Notes under the pieces: model-generated
Told to the model about the DNA's origin: nothing
Database searches by the model: none
The model's input: the letters and a program-made list of their open reading frames with translations, nothing else
Translations under genes and position numbers: made by a program
NCBI GenBank assembly: GCA_944323685.1
Contig: CALUTJ010000002.1
Location: forward strand, 89,740-153,739
Source of the DNA: Candidatus Gastranaerophilales bacterium
Lineage (GTDB): Bacteria; Cyanobacteriota; Vampirovibrionia; Gastranaerophilales; Gastranaerophilaceae
Direction: 5' to 3'
DNA: 64,000 nt
Shown here: one piece after another, positions 1-8,436 of the stretch
How the letters are laid out: the number at the start of each line of letters is the position of its first letter
Position numbering within the stretch: position 1 is the first letter of the stretch

Positions 1-418
1 TATCAAATACTTTACGCTTTTAACTGATATATCTGACGAAGAATTGAAACAGATAGAAGAAAGATTGAAGACAGAAAACCCGCGCGACATCAAAATGCAG
101 CTTGCATACACTATCACTAACGAATATCACAGCGATGAAGAAACTAAAAAAGCTCAGGATGAATTTATCAATGTTGTGCAAAACAAAGGTATTCCCGAGG
201 ACATTCCCTCATTTAAAATGACGGAAGAAAAAAATATCCTTGATTTGCTTTTGGAACTCGGTTTTGTTGCAAGCAAGGGCGAAGCTAAAAGGCTCATCGC
301 AGGCGGCGGCGTAAAGCTTGATAACGAAAAAGTCAGCGATATAGCCCTTATGGTGTCTGTACCGAAAGAGCCTGTAGTGCTACAATCAGGTAAAAGAAAA
401 TTCATGAGGCTTGTTTAA
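1..418 (+). CDS. tyrS: Tyrosine--tRNA ligase, C-terminal part (5' end outside window)
   Basis: The reading frame is open from base 2, so this is the 3' end of a gene that starts before the window. The first residues continue into a helical stretch followed by a C-terminal S4-like RNA-binding domain (Leu-Gly-Phe-Val-Ala-Ser-Lys-Gly-Glu-Ala-Lys-Arg-Leu-Ile, then a Gly-Gly-Gly-Val turn), which is typical of bacterial TyrRS of the TyrZ/TyrS type. The enzyme charges tRNA-Tyr in the cytoplasm; the catalytic HIGH and KMSKS regions are not in view. The TTG at 44 is an internal codon, not a start. The stop codon shares one base with the cysK start (TAATG), so the two genes are probably co-transcribed and translationally coupled. 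The family call is good, but only about 138 residues are visible. Confidence 0.85.
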   Translation, partial: IKYFTLLTDISDEELKQIEERLKTENPRDIKMQLAYTITNEYHSDEETKKAQDEFINVVQNKGIPEDIPSFKMTEEKNILDLLLELGFVASKGEAKRLIAGGGVKLDNEKVSDIALMVSVPKEPVVLQSGKRKFMRLV

Positions 419-1338
419 TGTCAAAAATCTATAATAATGTTCTTGAGCTTATCGGCAATACCCCTCTGGTAAAGCTGAATAAAATCAATGACGGATGCGC
501 CGGTATTGCGGTAAAACTCGAGTTTTACAATCCTGCAAATTCCGTAAAAGACAGACCCGCGCTGTATATGATAGAACAGGCAGAAAAACAGGGGCTTATA
601 AATAATGAAACGGTTATTGTCGAGCCGACAAGCGGCAACACAGGCATAGGGCTTGCTCTGGTCTGCGCAATAAGAGGCTACAAACTTATTTTAACAATGC
701 CCGAGAATATGAGCGCAGAGCGCCGCAAAATGCTGGCTGCCTACGGCGCTGATATAGTCTTAACACCGGCAGAAGCAGGCATGAAAGGTGCTGTTAATGC
801 TGCAATGAAAATTGCGGATGATATAGGCAACTGTTTTATCCCCTCGCAGTTTTCAAACCCCGCAAACCCTGAAATCCATGCAAAAACTACCGCGCAGGAA
901 ATCTGGAACGACACAGACGGCAAAGTTGATATTTTTGTCACCTCGTTTGGTACGGGCGGAACTTTAACAGGGGTAGGCAGAGGATTAAAAGAGCACAACA
1001 AAAATATTAAAATAATAGGCGTAGAGCCGGCTGAAAGCCCTCTGGTTTCACAAAATATTGCAGGGGCACACGGTATTCAGGGCATAGGTGCAAATTTTGT
1101 TCCCAAAAACCTTGACAAAAACCTTCTTGATGAGGTAATGACTGTAACAACAAAAGATTCCATAGAAACGGCAAAGCTTCTTGCAAAAACAGAAGGCATC
1201 TGCTGCGGTATTTCTTCCGGAGCCAATGTCAAAGCCGCGTTAGAGCTTTCAAAAAAAGAAGAAAACAAAGGTAAATTAATAGTAACGGTCATTTGCGACT
1301 ACGGCGAAAGATACATCTCAACACCGTTATTCAACTAA
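418..1338 (+). CDS. cysK: Cysteine synthase (O-acetylserine sulfhydrylase)
   Basis: This PLP enzyme makes L-cysteine from O-acetylserine and sulfide. The 306-residue length is normal for CysK. The PLP-binding lysine is in NSVKDRP (K44). The substrate-binding loop PTSGNTGIGLA, the phosphate-binding GTGGTLTGVGRGL and the C-terminal GISSGAN motif are all present. It overlaps the tyrS stop by one base and lies 15 bases before cysE, so substrate-producing and substrate-using enzymes are adjacent and could form the cysteine synthase complex. CysK and CysM types are hard to separate by eye; the partner cysE favours CysK. Confidence 0.95.
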   Translation: MSKIYNNVLELIGNTPLVKLNKINDGCAGIAVKLEFYNPANSVKDRPALYMIEQAEKQGLINNETVIVEPTSGNTGIGLALVCAIRGYKLILTMPENMSAERRKMLAAYGADIVLTPAEAGMKGAVNAAMKIADDIGNCFIPSQFSNPANPEIHAKTTAQEIWNDTDGKVDIFVTSFGTGGTLTGVGRGLKEHNKNIKIIGVEPAESPLVSQNIAGAHGIQGIGANFVPKNLDKNLLDEVMTVTTKDSIETAKLLAKTEGICCGISSGANVKAALELSKKEENKGKLIVTVICDYGERYISTPLFN

Positions 1339-1353
1339 AAAGAAAGAAGATAT

Positions 1354-2028
1354 ATGCTCTTAAAACGTGCTTTAAGCCAGATTAAAGAAGATATTAAAAC
1401 AATTTACGACAAAGACCCTGCCGCAAACAACATTGTAGAAGTGTTTTTGTGCTATCCGGGGCTGCATGCTCTTATCTTGCACAGAATCGCACACAAGCTC
1501 AGATACTGGGGCATACCTGTTATTCCAAGGCTCATTTCTTACTGGAGCAGGATATTTACGGGTATAGAAATCCACCCCGGCGCAAGAATCGGCAGAAGGT
1601 TCTTTATTGACCACGGTATGGGCGTTGTGATAGGTGAAACCACTTATATTGGCGATGATGTTCTTTTATATCAGGGCGTTACCTTGGGCGGTACAGGCAA
1701 AGAACACGGCAAACGCCACCCTACTCTGGAAGATAATGTCATTGTCGGCGCAGGGGCAAAAGTACTGGGCAACCTTACAATAGGAAAAAATTCAAGAATC
1801 GGGGCCGGCTCAGTTGTAATAGATGAGGTTCCGCCTGATTCCACTGTTGTAGGTATTCCGGGCAGAGTCGTCCATCAACGGGTTATGGTAGACGGGCAAT
1901 TGCAGCATAACAGGCTGCCCGACCCCGTAAAATGCCAGCTTAACAGGCTTACTTACGAGATTGCGGAGATAAAAGAGCAGCTGAACATAAAAAATTCAGA
2001 AGCAAAATCGAATGACACAAATTGCTGA
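1354..2028 (+). CDS. cysE: Serine O-acetyltransferase
   Basis: The enzyme acetylates L-serine with acetyl-CoA to give O-acetylserine, the first step of cysteine synthesis. The 224-residue protein has an N-terminal helical region and then left-handed beta-helix hexapeptide repeats. The catalytic region IDHGMGVVIGETTYIG and the CoA-binding GVTLGGTGKEHGKRHP are both visible. A purine-rich ribosome site (AGAAAGAAG) precedes the ATG. It follows cysK in the same direction, consistent with a tyrS-cysK-cysE transcript. The C-terminal tail (about residues 180-224) is longer than the minimal fold and hydrophilic. In cysteine synthase complexes the tail binds CysK, but a terminal isoleucine as in E. coli is not seen here (the end is Thr-Asn-Cys). 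Confidence 0.94.
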   Translation: MLLKRALSQIKEDIKTIYDKDPAANNIVEVFLCYPGLHALILHRIAHKLRYWGIPVIPRLISYWSRIFTGIEIHPGARIGRRFFIDHGMGVVIGETTYIGDDVLLYQGVTLGGTGKEHGKRHPTLEDNVIVGAGAKVLGNLTIGKNSRIGAGSVVIDEVPPDSTVVGIPGRVVHQRVMVDGQLQHNRLPDPVKCQLNRLTYEIAEIKEQLNIKNSEAKSNDTNC

Positions 2029-2114
2029 CAGAAGAATAACCTCAAAAAATCAAACCTGCACCCACTGTGTTTTATTTTAAATACTTTTTCTTCTCAGACA
2101 CATATTTACAGGGG

Positions 2115-2165
2115 TTGAAACAAATAAAAAAATCCTGTATAATTTAAATAGTAATTGTTATTACT
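2115..2165 (+). promoter_or_regulatory. perR promoter with overlapping operator palindrome
   Basis: A sigma-70-type promoter is clear: TTGAAA at 2115-2120, a 17-base spacer, then TATAAT at 2138-2143 preceded by TG. Over the expected start point lies a palindrome, AGTAAT-TGTT-ATTACT (2150-2165), rich in A/T like PerR and Fur boxes. It sits 11 bases before the perR start codon, so autoregulation by the PerR-type protein is the simplest reading (inference). Confidence 0.7.
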
Positions 2166-2176
2166 TAGGAAACTCT

Positions 2177-2626
2177 ATGAACAAAGAATCATACCTGAAT
2201 GAGCGAATAGAAAAACTAAAAGAAGCCTGTCATAACAAAGGTATGAGGGTTACGCCGCAAAGAATCGAAATATTTAAAGAAGTAGCAAAATCCTGTGAAC
2301 ATCCCGATGTGGAAACCGTCTACGAAGCGGTAAAAGACAAAATGCCTAATGTTTCAATGGATACGGTTTACAGAACACTTGCTTCTTTAGAAGAACTGGA
2401 TATGATTTTCCGCGTTGATAACCAGCTTCCGAAAGTCAGATTCGATGCAGACAAAACCCCGCACCACCACTTTATCTGCACACAATGTAACGAGGTATAT
2501 GACATATTTCTTGAACCTGACGAAGAAATACCCGTACCCAAAAATGCAAATAAATATGGTAAAATAAAAGACATCAATGTTCAAATCAGAGGGATTTGCA
2601 ACAAATGCCTCGAAAAAAACAGCTAA
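2177..2626 (+). CDS. perR: Fur-family peroxide regulator (PerR type)
   Basis: This is a 149-residue Fur-family DNA-binding metalloregulator: an N-terminal winged helix (recognition region [15 protein letters not shown]), then a dimerisation domain. Two CxxC pairs (C101/C104 and C141/C144) form the structural zinc site. Aligned by eye to Bacillus PerR, all five regulatory metal ligands are conserved with the correct spacing: H42, D90, H96, H98 and D109. Aspartate rather than glutamate at the last position is the PerR signature, and H42/H96 would be the residues oxidised on peroxide sensing. Immediately downstream are rubredoxin and rubrerythrin, the usual peroxide-detoxification targets in anaerobes. 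A Fur or Zur role cannot be fully excluded without experiment. Confidence 0.85.
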   Translation: MNKESYLNERIEKLKEACHNKGMRVTPQRIEIFKEVAKSCEHPDVETVYEAVKDKMPNVSMDTVYRTLASLEELDMIFRVDNQLPKVRFDADKTPHHHFICTQCNEVYDIFLEPDEEIPVPKNANKYGKIKDINVQIRGICNKCLEKNS

Positions 2627-2642
2627 TAGTAAGGAGATTAAA

Positions 2643-2783
2643 ATGAAAAAGTATGTATGCAATGTATGCGGTTTTGTATACGACCCGTCAGAAAACGACA
2701 ACACAGCTTTCGAAGATTTGCCGCAAGATTATGTTTGCCCGCTTTGCGGAGTCGGTAAAGAAGATTTTTCACCGGAAGAATAA
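2643..2783 (+). CDS. Rubredoxin
   Basis: This is a 46-residue one-iron electron carrier. The four iron ligands are two CxxC pairs, VCNVCG (C6, C9) and VCPLCG (C32, C35), with the conserved aromatic/acidic core between them. The ATG at 2643 is chosen because AAGGAG lies just upstream at 2632-2638 and the protein then has the standard rubredoxin length; an upstream in-frame ATG at 2577 would lie inside perR. It follows perR by 16 bases and probably shares its transcript. Its likely role is to pass electrons to rubrerythrin for reduction of hydrogen peroxide. Confidence 0.95.
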   Translation: MKKYVCNVCGFVYDPSENDNTAFEDLPQDYVCPLCGVGKEDFSPEE

Positions 2784-2807
2784 ATATTACAAACAGAAAA
2801 TTTTAAA

Positions 2808-2836
2808 TTGTGGAGAGAGGGACAGCTAAATAAAAT
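2808..2836 (+). promoter_or_regulatory. Possible rubrerythrin promoter
   Basis: TTGTGG at 2808-2813 and TAAAAT at 2831-2836 are separated by 17 bases. The following leader of about 70 bases contains short inverted segments (AGGCC near 2841 and GGCCT near 2876). No PerR-like palindrome is obvious here. Read by eye only. Confidence 0.4.
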
Positions 2837-2912
2837 CAAAAGGCCGTCCCTTTGTATTTTAAATTAAGCGGAGAGGCCTACAGCCCCTCAAAATACTTAA
2901 AAAGGAGCGAAT

Positions 2913-3452
2913 ATGGAATTAAAGGGAAGTAAAACGGAAAAAAACTTAATGGAAGCGTTTGCAGGAGAATCTCAGGCTCGTAACAAGTACACTTACTACG
3001 CCTCACAGGCAAAGAAAGAAGGATACGTGCAAATATCAAAGATTTTTGAAGCAACAGCTGATAACGAAAAAGAACACGCAAAATTATGGTTCAAACTTCT
3101 GCATAACGGTCAAATATCTGACACAATGACTAACCTTGAAGATGCTGCAAACGGCGAAAACTACGAATGGACTCAGATGTACGCACAGTTTGCCAGAGAA
3201 GCCGAAGAAGAAGGTTTCAAAGACATTGCTTTTCTTTTCAAAAAAGTAGCGGAAATTGAAAAACATCATGAGGACCGTTATAAAAAACTTCTCGAAAACA
3301 TAAAAAACGGAAAAGTTTTTGAAAAAGAAGAAGAAGTTGAATGGGAATGCGCAAACTGCGGCTTCCGCCACAAAGGTTCAAAATCGGTTGAAGTTTGCCC
3401 TGTTTGCAAACACCCGAGAGCATATTTCTTTATGTCGCAATCAAACTATTAA
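2913..3452 (+). CDS. rbr: Rubrerythrin
   Basis: This non-haem iron protein reduces hydrogen peroxide in the cytoplasm of anaerobes. The N-terminal ferritin-like four-helix domain (about 1-140) carries the diiron ligands: the Glu in the [11 protein letters not shown] helix, the ENEKEH-type pair (DNEKEHAK), and EEEGF followed by EIEKHHE. The C-terminal rubredoxin-like domain has CANCG and CPVCK. The length of 179 residues is normal. The ATG at 2913 follows an AAGGAG ribosome site. It sits behind perR and rubredoxin, so the three genes look like one peroxide-response locus. Confidence 0.95.
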   Translation: MELKGSKTEKNLMEAFAGESQARNKYTYYASQAKKEGYVQISKIFEATADNEKEHAKLWFKLLHNGQISDTMTNLEDAANGENYEWTQMYAQFAREAEEEGFKDIAFLFKKVAEIEKHHEDRYKKLLENIKNGKVFEKEEEVEWECANCGFRHKGSKSVEVCPVCKHPRAYFFMSQSNY

Positions 3453-3480
3453 ATAAACACAACAAACCTAAAAAGTTTAC

Positions 3481-3514
3481 GCCGCTGAAAAAATTATGAC
3501 AGCGGCATTTTTTT
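3481..3514 (+). terminator. Rho-independent terminator after rubrerythrin
   Basis: Seven-base-pair GC-rich stem GCCGCTG (3481-3487) and CAGCGGC (3500-3506), followed by A and a run of seven T. Confidence 0.85.
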
Positions 3515-3515
3515 A

Positions 3516-3692
3516 TCTAATCCAGTGTCGCAGTTGCCGCCTCGAGCCTTCGAGCCGTCACTGCTCACCTTTGCCTTCTTTTTCGGCTGAACTGTGGTGA
3601 AGCCTGAAAAATGGCTTCACTATGTGAACAAGGTGAAACTCCAAAAATTCGTTCACATCGCTTTGCTCCTTATCACGAATTTTTCTCGGACA
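3516..3692 (-). repeat. 177-bp interspersed element, copy 1
   Basis: First of nine copies in the window. Here 'sense' means the strand that begins TGTCCGAG. The copy has three inverted repeats: AAAAATTCGT (3643-3652) with ACGAATTTTT (3675-3684); GTGAAGCC (3597-3604) with GGCTTCAC (3613-3620); and a compound GCAGT/ACTGC (3530-3534, 3560-3564) enclosing CTCGA/TCGAG. It begins at the base next to the emrB stop codon and reads in the same direction as emrB. Confidence 0.9.
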
Positions 3693-5276
3693 TTATTTAT
3701 TACTTACAGATTCTTTTTTGGGAACTTTTAGCAGAAATCCGAAAGGAATCAATATAAATGCAACAAGAGCAAACATTTCAAACACATCAACATAAGACAT
3801 CAGTTTTGCCTGAGCCAGCATCTGTTTGTATAAAAGCCCGCCTACTTTGTGTGTTGCGTAGTTTGAGGCAAAATACATAAAATTCCCTGCCATTGAGTGT
3901 AACCTGTTCTGAAATGCAAGGTTAAAATTGGATAAATTATGCACAAGATAGGTCTGATGTACCTGCGAAAGCCGCGCCACTAATGTAGATGACATAGATA
4001 CAACAAACGCAGTCATAACACACTTACAAAGGCTGTGCAAACCTGCACCGTTAGAAAGCTCCGACTTAGGCAGTGTGCCTAATACAAGTCCCGATACCGG
4101 AATAAATACAAGAATTACCCCTACCCCCATAAGTATATTTGGTATAATAACGTAATTGAAGGATATTCCAAGATTCAAATTAGCATACATAATAGTCGAT
4201 AGCCCGAGAAAGAAGAACCCCGAGGCTATAAGTATTCTGTTATCCAGATACTCAACCATCGGCCCTATTATCAAAAGCATAATAATACAAGAAACAACCC
4301 TCGGAGCCAGAGACATACCGCTTAGCATAGCAGTGTAGCCCATCAGACTTTGCAAAAAACTCGGCAAAAGCACGATTGTAACATAAATAATCATATTAAC
4401 TGACGACCCGAGTATCGTCCCTATAAAAAAGTTTTTATCTTTAAAAATTCTCAAATTGACAATCGGACTGCGGTATTCAAGCTCCCATACAATAAAAAAT
4501 ATAAATGAAAACAAAGAAATACCTGCCAGCCAGCAAATCCATGTACAATCAAACCAGTTATACTGCTGGCCTTTATCAAGCACAATCTGCATTGACATAA
4601 GCCACAAAACAAGTGCAACAAAGCCTATGTAATCAACTTTATCAGGTTTAACTCTGTTTTTGAGTTCAACAATATTGCAATGAACAAGTACAATAGAAAA
4701 AATTCCGACCGGTATATTAGCAAGATAAATCCACTGCCACGCGGAATTATCCACAATAAACCCGCCGAAAGTCGGCCCCATGATAGAAAACACCATAACG
4801 GCAAGCGCAAACAAAGCCATTGCCTGACCGCGCTTGTTATAAGGAAAACTTGCAATCAAAATAGCCTGTGATATAGGCATCATCGGCCCTCCGCCTATGC
4901 CCTGAATAAGTCGTCCCACGACAAGCATATTCAAACTCGGCGCCAGTGCACAAATTACAGAGCCAACGGTAAATATTGCAATAAATACCTTTAAAAACAT
5001 CACCCTGCCCATATAATTTTCGAGCCATCCGGTTAGAGGAATCAAAATAGCGTTAGCTATCATATAAATCGTTATAACCCAGTTTGCCTCGTCAACAGTT
5101 GAGCCGAAATACCCTGCGATATAAGGTATCGCAACGTTTGTCGCCGAGGTCGCAAGCATTGCAAACGAAGTAGGCAACAGTATCGATATTGCAACAAGCC
5201 ATATCGGCACGTCTTTTTGTTGTTTGATATTCGGAAGCGGATTTCCTGTCTGTGTTACAACTTCTGTCGTGGTCAT
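3693..5276 (-). CDS. emrB: DHA2-family multidrug efflux MFS permease (EmrB-like)
   Basis: Proton-driven drug exporter of the inner membrane. The 527 residues with about 14 hydrophobic segments match the DHA2 (EmrB/QacA) family. The motif A-like loop GWLENYMGRVMFLKVF and the motif C-like stretch GRLIQGIGGGPMMP are visible. The start is supported by AAGGGAG upstream. It lies 15 bases behind emrA on the same strand, so the two form a tripartite pump with the divergent TolC-like gene. The stop codon directly touches a 177-bp element. The substrate cannot be told from the sequence. Confidence 0.9.
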   Translation of the reverse strand: MTTTEVVTQTGNPLPNIKQQKDVPIWLVAISILLPTSFAMLATSATNVAIPYIAGYFGSTVDEANWVITIYMIANAILIPLTGWLENYMGRVMFLKVFIAIFTVGSVICALAPSLNMLVVGRLIQGIGGGPMMPISQAILIASFPYNKRGQAMALFALAVMVFSIMGPTFGGFIVDNSAWQWIYLANIPVGIFSIVLVHCNIVELKNRVKPDKVDYIGFVALVLWLMSMQIVLDKGQQYNWFDCTWICWLAGISLFSFIFFIVWELEYRSPIVNLRIFKDKNFFIGTILGSSVNMIIYVTIVLLPSFLQSLMGYTAMLSGMSLAPRVVSCIIMLLIIGPMVEYLDNRILIASGFFFLGLSTIMYANLNLGISFNYVIIPNILMGVGVILVFIPVSGLVLGTLPKSELSNGAGLHSLCKCVMTAFVVSMSSTLVARLSQVHQTYLVHNLSNFNLAFQNRLHSMAGNFMYFASNYATHKVGGLLYKQMLAQAKLMSYVDVFEMFALVAFILIPFGFLLKVPKKESVSNK

Positions 5277-5291
5277 TGAGGTTTATCTCCC

Positions 5292-6425
5292 TTATCTGAC
5301 CTTGACTTCCGGTACTACAGACATGCCGGGTACAATGTTGTAGCCTGAAATATCCTCTTCAAACACAATTTTAACAGGTACCCTCTGCACGATTTTTACA
5401 TAACTGCCAACAGCGTTTTCCGGCGGAAACAAACTTGCTTTAGCACCGGTTGCGCGTTGAATGCTGTCCACTTTGCCTTTAAACTTTTTGCCGGGGTAAG
5501 TGTCTATTTTTATTGACACCGGCTGACCGGCTTTCATATAGGTAAGCTGAGTTTCTTTAAAATTAGCTACAACCCAGACTTTTTCCGGCACAATGGCAAA
5601 CATCGGCTGTGCGGTTTGCAGGTAATTGCCTAACTCCACTGTCCTGTTTGTTATCAAGCCGTCTTGAGGTGCATAAATTTTTGTGTATGAGAGATTTAAC
5701 TCATCGGTTTTCACTTCGGCTTCGAGTTTTTGTATTTCGGCTAAAGTTGCTTCTTTTTTGGATTTTGCACTCTCTAACATGGCTTTTGCCGCTTTTTGCC
5801 TTTCTATTGCCGAGTTGTGGTTTGATTTTGCAACGGTCAGGGCAGTTTTGCTGGAATCATAATCCTGCTTTGATGCTATGCCTTCTTTATACATAGAAAA
5901 ATATCTTTTATAGTCTTTTTTTGCAAAATCGAGTTTTGATGTTGTTGAAGCAATATCGTGTGTTGATTCCTCAACCCCTGATTTTGACCTTGTTATGTCT
6001 TTTTCTGAAATGTTTAAAGTTGCTTTGGCTTCGGCAAGTTTTGCTTTTGACTGCGCAAGTTTTGCCTCGTAGTCGCTCGGGTCAATAACAATAAGCAAAT
6101 CACCTTTTTTAACGGGTTTGTTATCGTCAATCAGCATTTCAATAACCGGCCCCGATACCCTCGGCGCAACGGAAACTATATGCCCTTCGACAAAAGCGTC
6201 ATCTGTAGATTGAAAGTGCAAGGCGTGCACCATAAAATAAATACCTGTAAAGAAAAACAAAACGGCCGTTATTGCGGGAACAATAACCCTTTTCTTTTTG
6301 TAGCTCGGTCTGTTATCTTCGCCATCGCCTTCTTCGTTTGTTTCTTCAGACTCAGTTTGTTCTTTTTGCTGTTTTATGTTTTCGTCTTCAGGTTTAAGAT
6401 TGTTCTTGTTTTCTTCGTTACTCAT
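5292..6425 (-). CDS. emrA: HlyD-family periplasmic adaptor (EmrA-like)
   Basis: Membrane fusion protein that links an inner-membrane pump to an outer-membrane channel. It has a charged cytoplasmic tail rich in Glu and Asn (1-45), one transmembrane helix (about 47-67), a beta-barrel/lipoyl half (VSGPVIEMLIDDNKPVKKGDLL), a long alpha-helical hairpin with coiled-coil character (about 125-245), and then the second lipoyl half (IYAPQDGLITNRTVELGNYL). The 377 residues are typical of EmrA. It is upstream of emrB in the same operon and 27 bases behind marR. The acidic N-terminal tail of about 45 residues is longer than in E. coli EmrA. Confidence 0.9.
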   Translation of the reverse strand: MSNEENKNNLKPEDENIKQQKEQTESEETNEEGDGEDNRPSYKKKRVIVPAITAVLFFFTGIYFMVHALHFQSTDDAFVEGHIVSVAPRVSGPVIEMLIDDNKPVKKGDLLIVIDPSDYEAKLAQSKAKLAEAKATLNISEKDITRSKSGVEESTHDIASTTSKLDFAKKDYKRYFSMYKEGIASKQDYDSSKTALTVAKSNHNSAIERQKAAKAMLESAKSKKEATLAEIQKLEAEVKTDELNLSYTKIYAPQDGLITNRTVELGNYLQTAQPMFAIVPEKVWVVANFKETQLTYMKAGQPVSIKIDTYPGKKFKGKVDSIQRATGAKASLFPPENAVGSYVKIVQRVPVKIVFEEDISGYNIVPGMSVVPEVKVR

Positions 6426-6452
6426 ATATTTTCCTCTGGTAATCTTTCTTTT

Positions 6453-6932
6453 TTATATCTGTAATGTTACTTTGTTTTTCATGTTTTTTAGCATTTGTTC
6501 AAGAATTTTTAATGCGTTTTGCAAATCAGCCTCATCAATCCCCTGAGTAGCATTTGCCCTGAGTTCACGCATTGTCGGTTGGATTTTCTTTCTCAGTTCA
6601 ATACCTTCTTTAGTAACGGCTATTTTGTACACCTTGCGTTTGTTAACGTCTTCGATTCTTTTAACGAATCCTTTTTCTTCAAGAATATTTATAATCCTTG
6701 TTACGTTAGGGCGGTCTTTGTACGTAATTTCGCAAATCTGGCGCTGATAAAGTTCTCCGCCTGAATCCATGATTATAGAAAGTATAAGGTACTGTTCAGG
6801 GGTTATTTCAAACCCTTCCGTTGAATACTTTTGCAAAGCCATGACTCTCCAGAGCACGCCTGTTGCAACAAGCATTGCGCCTACCCTTTTGTTAAGAAGG
6901 TTGTTGTGTATTGTTGTTTCGGTATCTTGCAT
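6453..6932 (-). CDS. MarR-family transcriptional regulator
   Basis: A 159-residue winged-helix regulator. The helix-turn-helix and wing are at LYQRQICEITYKDRPNVTRIINILEEKGFVKR (about 74-105), followed by the wing strand RKVYKIAVTKEG. It is the first gene of the marR-emrA-emrB unit and diverges from the TolC-like gene. A perfect 26-bp palindrome lies in the shared promoter region and is the obvious operator. The likely role is repression of the pump and of itself, relieved by pump substrates (family knowledge plus inference). Confidence 0.88.
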   Translation of the reverse strand: MQDTETTIHNNLLNKRVGAMLVATGVLWRVMALQKYSTEGFEITPEQYLILSIIMDSGGELYQRQICEITYKDRPNVTRIINILEEKGFVKRIEDVNKRKVYKIAVTKEGIELRKKIQPTMRELRANATQGIDEADLQNALKILEQMLKNMKNKVTLQI

Positions 6933-6964
6933 AGTGTTTACAAAAAAGTTGTACTTAAAAATTT

Positions 6965-6990
6965 TCTTGTGTTATCATCATAACACAAGA
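6965..6990. promoter_or_regulatory. Operator palindrome between marR and the TolC-like gene
   Basis: A perfect inverted repeat with 11-base arms, TCTTGTGTTAT and ATAACACAAGA, separated by four bases. MarR dimers bind palindromes of this size. It lies in the only space (82 bases) between divergent marR and the TolC-like gene. On the + strand TTGTAC about 25 bases upstream and TATCAT inside the palindrome could form a promoter that binding would block. Confidence 0.75.
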
Positions 6991-7014
6991 ATAAAAAATG
7001 GAAGATAAATTTTT

Positions 7015-8436
7015 ATGAAGAAATTACTAACCGCATTAATAACACTTTCATTTGCCGTGCAAATTTTTGCTCCGCTTGCCTCTACAAGCGCTTATGCAAA
7101 GAAAAACAAAAAAGAAGAACAGCAAAAAGAACAACGTATAAAATATCTTAATTTATCATGGTGGGAAAAATACAACGACCCGATTTTGACAGGTTATCTG
7201 CAAGAACTGTTTGACAAAAACCATGACCTCAAAATTGCAGCCCTGAAAGTGCAGGAAGGCGAACAGATGGTCAAAGTTTCTCTTGCAAACGAGCTGCCAC
7301 AGGTTTATTTTGACGGCAACCTCGGCAGGGTAATGCGCTCAAGCAACCAGCAGTTCGGAAACATGATTATCCCGAGTTACGCTCAATACGGCTACCAGTT
7401 TCCGTTTACTGCAACGTACGAAATAGATATCTGGGGACAAAACAGAATAAAAACCAAAAGTGCCGAAAAACAGCTTGAAATGATAAAGCAGGCAGAACGT
7501 GCAAGCTATATCTCACTAACGTCAGCTTTTGCTTCAAACTATTTTAACCTTGTTAAAACAGACAAATTACTTGAAATTCAGCAGCAAATAGTTGATTTAC
7601 AGACAGACATTACACAAAAAACAAAAAAGAAATTTGAAAACGGACTCTGTACGGTAAACGAGGTTATTGCCGAAGAAAAAATGCTCACAACTCAAAAAGA
7701 GCTGTTAAACAACCTTGAGCACACAAAAACCGTTTTAGAAAACCAGCTGAAGGTTTATCTTGCCGACGGAGCAAAAGAAATTGCAAGAACCGACTGCGAC
7801 CGGCTTGCGATAATGCAGGGACTGCCCTTAAAGATGGACGGCAGTGTGATAGAGCAGCGTCCTGATTATATTCAATCAGAGGACAACATTAAAAAAATCG
7901 GCTACGATGTACGCGTTGCAAGAAAAGATTTTTTGCCCAAATTTGTTATATACGGTCAGTTAGGGCTTAATGCTTATCACTGGGATCAGCTTTTTAACAG
8001 CTATTCTCAGTTAGCTAATGCAGGTATAATGCCTTCATTTGATTTATTCTCAGGCGGAAGAAAAAAAGCCGTTTTAAAACTTCAAAAATTCCGCTATGAA
8101 GAAGCAAGGCACGAATACGAAAAGGCGATTTTAAACGGATTTAAAGAAGTCAATGACTCAACTGCACAGCTTAAAACCGACCTTAAAAACTATGAAGAAA
8201 GCGTTGAAAGATATAATCTTGAGCACAAAAGATATGTTTTGATGGAACACAAAAACAAAATCGGTGCAGCTTCGGATTTAGATTTGTTGTATAACAAACA
8301 AACCGAGCTAATGACCAAAAGGGAAGAAGTTTCTAACAAAATCAATTGCCTTATATCTACCATAAGCCTGTATAAAGCGACAGGCGGTCAGGATTTGTAT
8401 TCCATTAAAGCCCCCGAACAAAACGAAAATATTTAA
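7015..8436 (+). CDS. TolC/NodT-like outer-membrane efflux protein
   Basis: Outer-membrane channel subunit of a drug efflux pump. The 473-residue protein has a signal peptide of about 28 residues ending STSAYA, with no lipobox cysteine. It then has the typical NodT start LSWWEKYNDPILTGYLQEL, and two repeats of the outer membrane efflux fold with long helices (about 180-260 and 360-440). ATYEIDIWGQNR is the conserved barrel-strand region. It diverges from marR-emrA-emrB and shares the operator, so it very likely completes that tripartite pump. The presence of this gene and the pump implies a double-membrane cell. Confidence 0.88.
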   Translation: MKKLLTALITLSFAVQIFAPLASTSAYAKKNKKEEQQKEQRIKYLNLSWWEKYNDPILTGYLQELFDKNHDLKIAALKVQEGEQMVKVSLANELPQVYFDGNLGRVMRSSNQQFGNMIIPSYAQYGYQFPFTATYEIDIWGQNRIKTKSAEKQLEMIKQAERASYISLTSAFASNYFNLVKTDKLLEIQQQIVDLQTDITQKTKKKFENGLCTVNEVIAEEKMLTTQKELLNNLEHTKTVLENQLKVYLADGAKEIARTDCDRLAIMQGLPLKMDGSVIEQRPDYIQSEDNIKKIGYDVRVARKDFLPKFVIYGQLGLNAYHWDQLFNSYSQLANAGIMPSFDLFSGGRKKAVLKLQKFRYEEARHEYEKAILNGFKEVNDSTAQLKTDLKNYEESVERYNLEHKRYVLMEHKNKIGAASDLDLLYNKQTELMTKREEVSNKINCLISTISLYKATGGQDLYSIKAPEQNENI

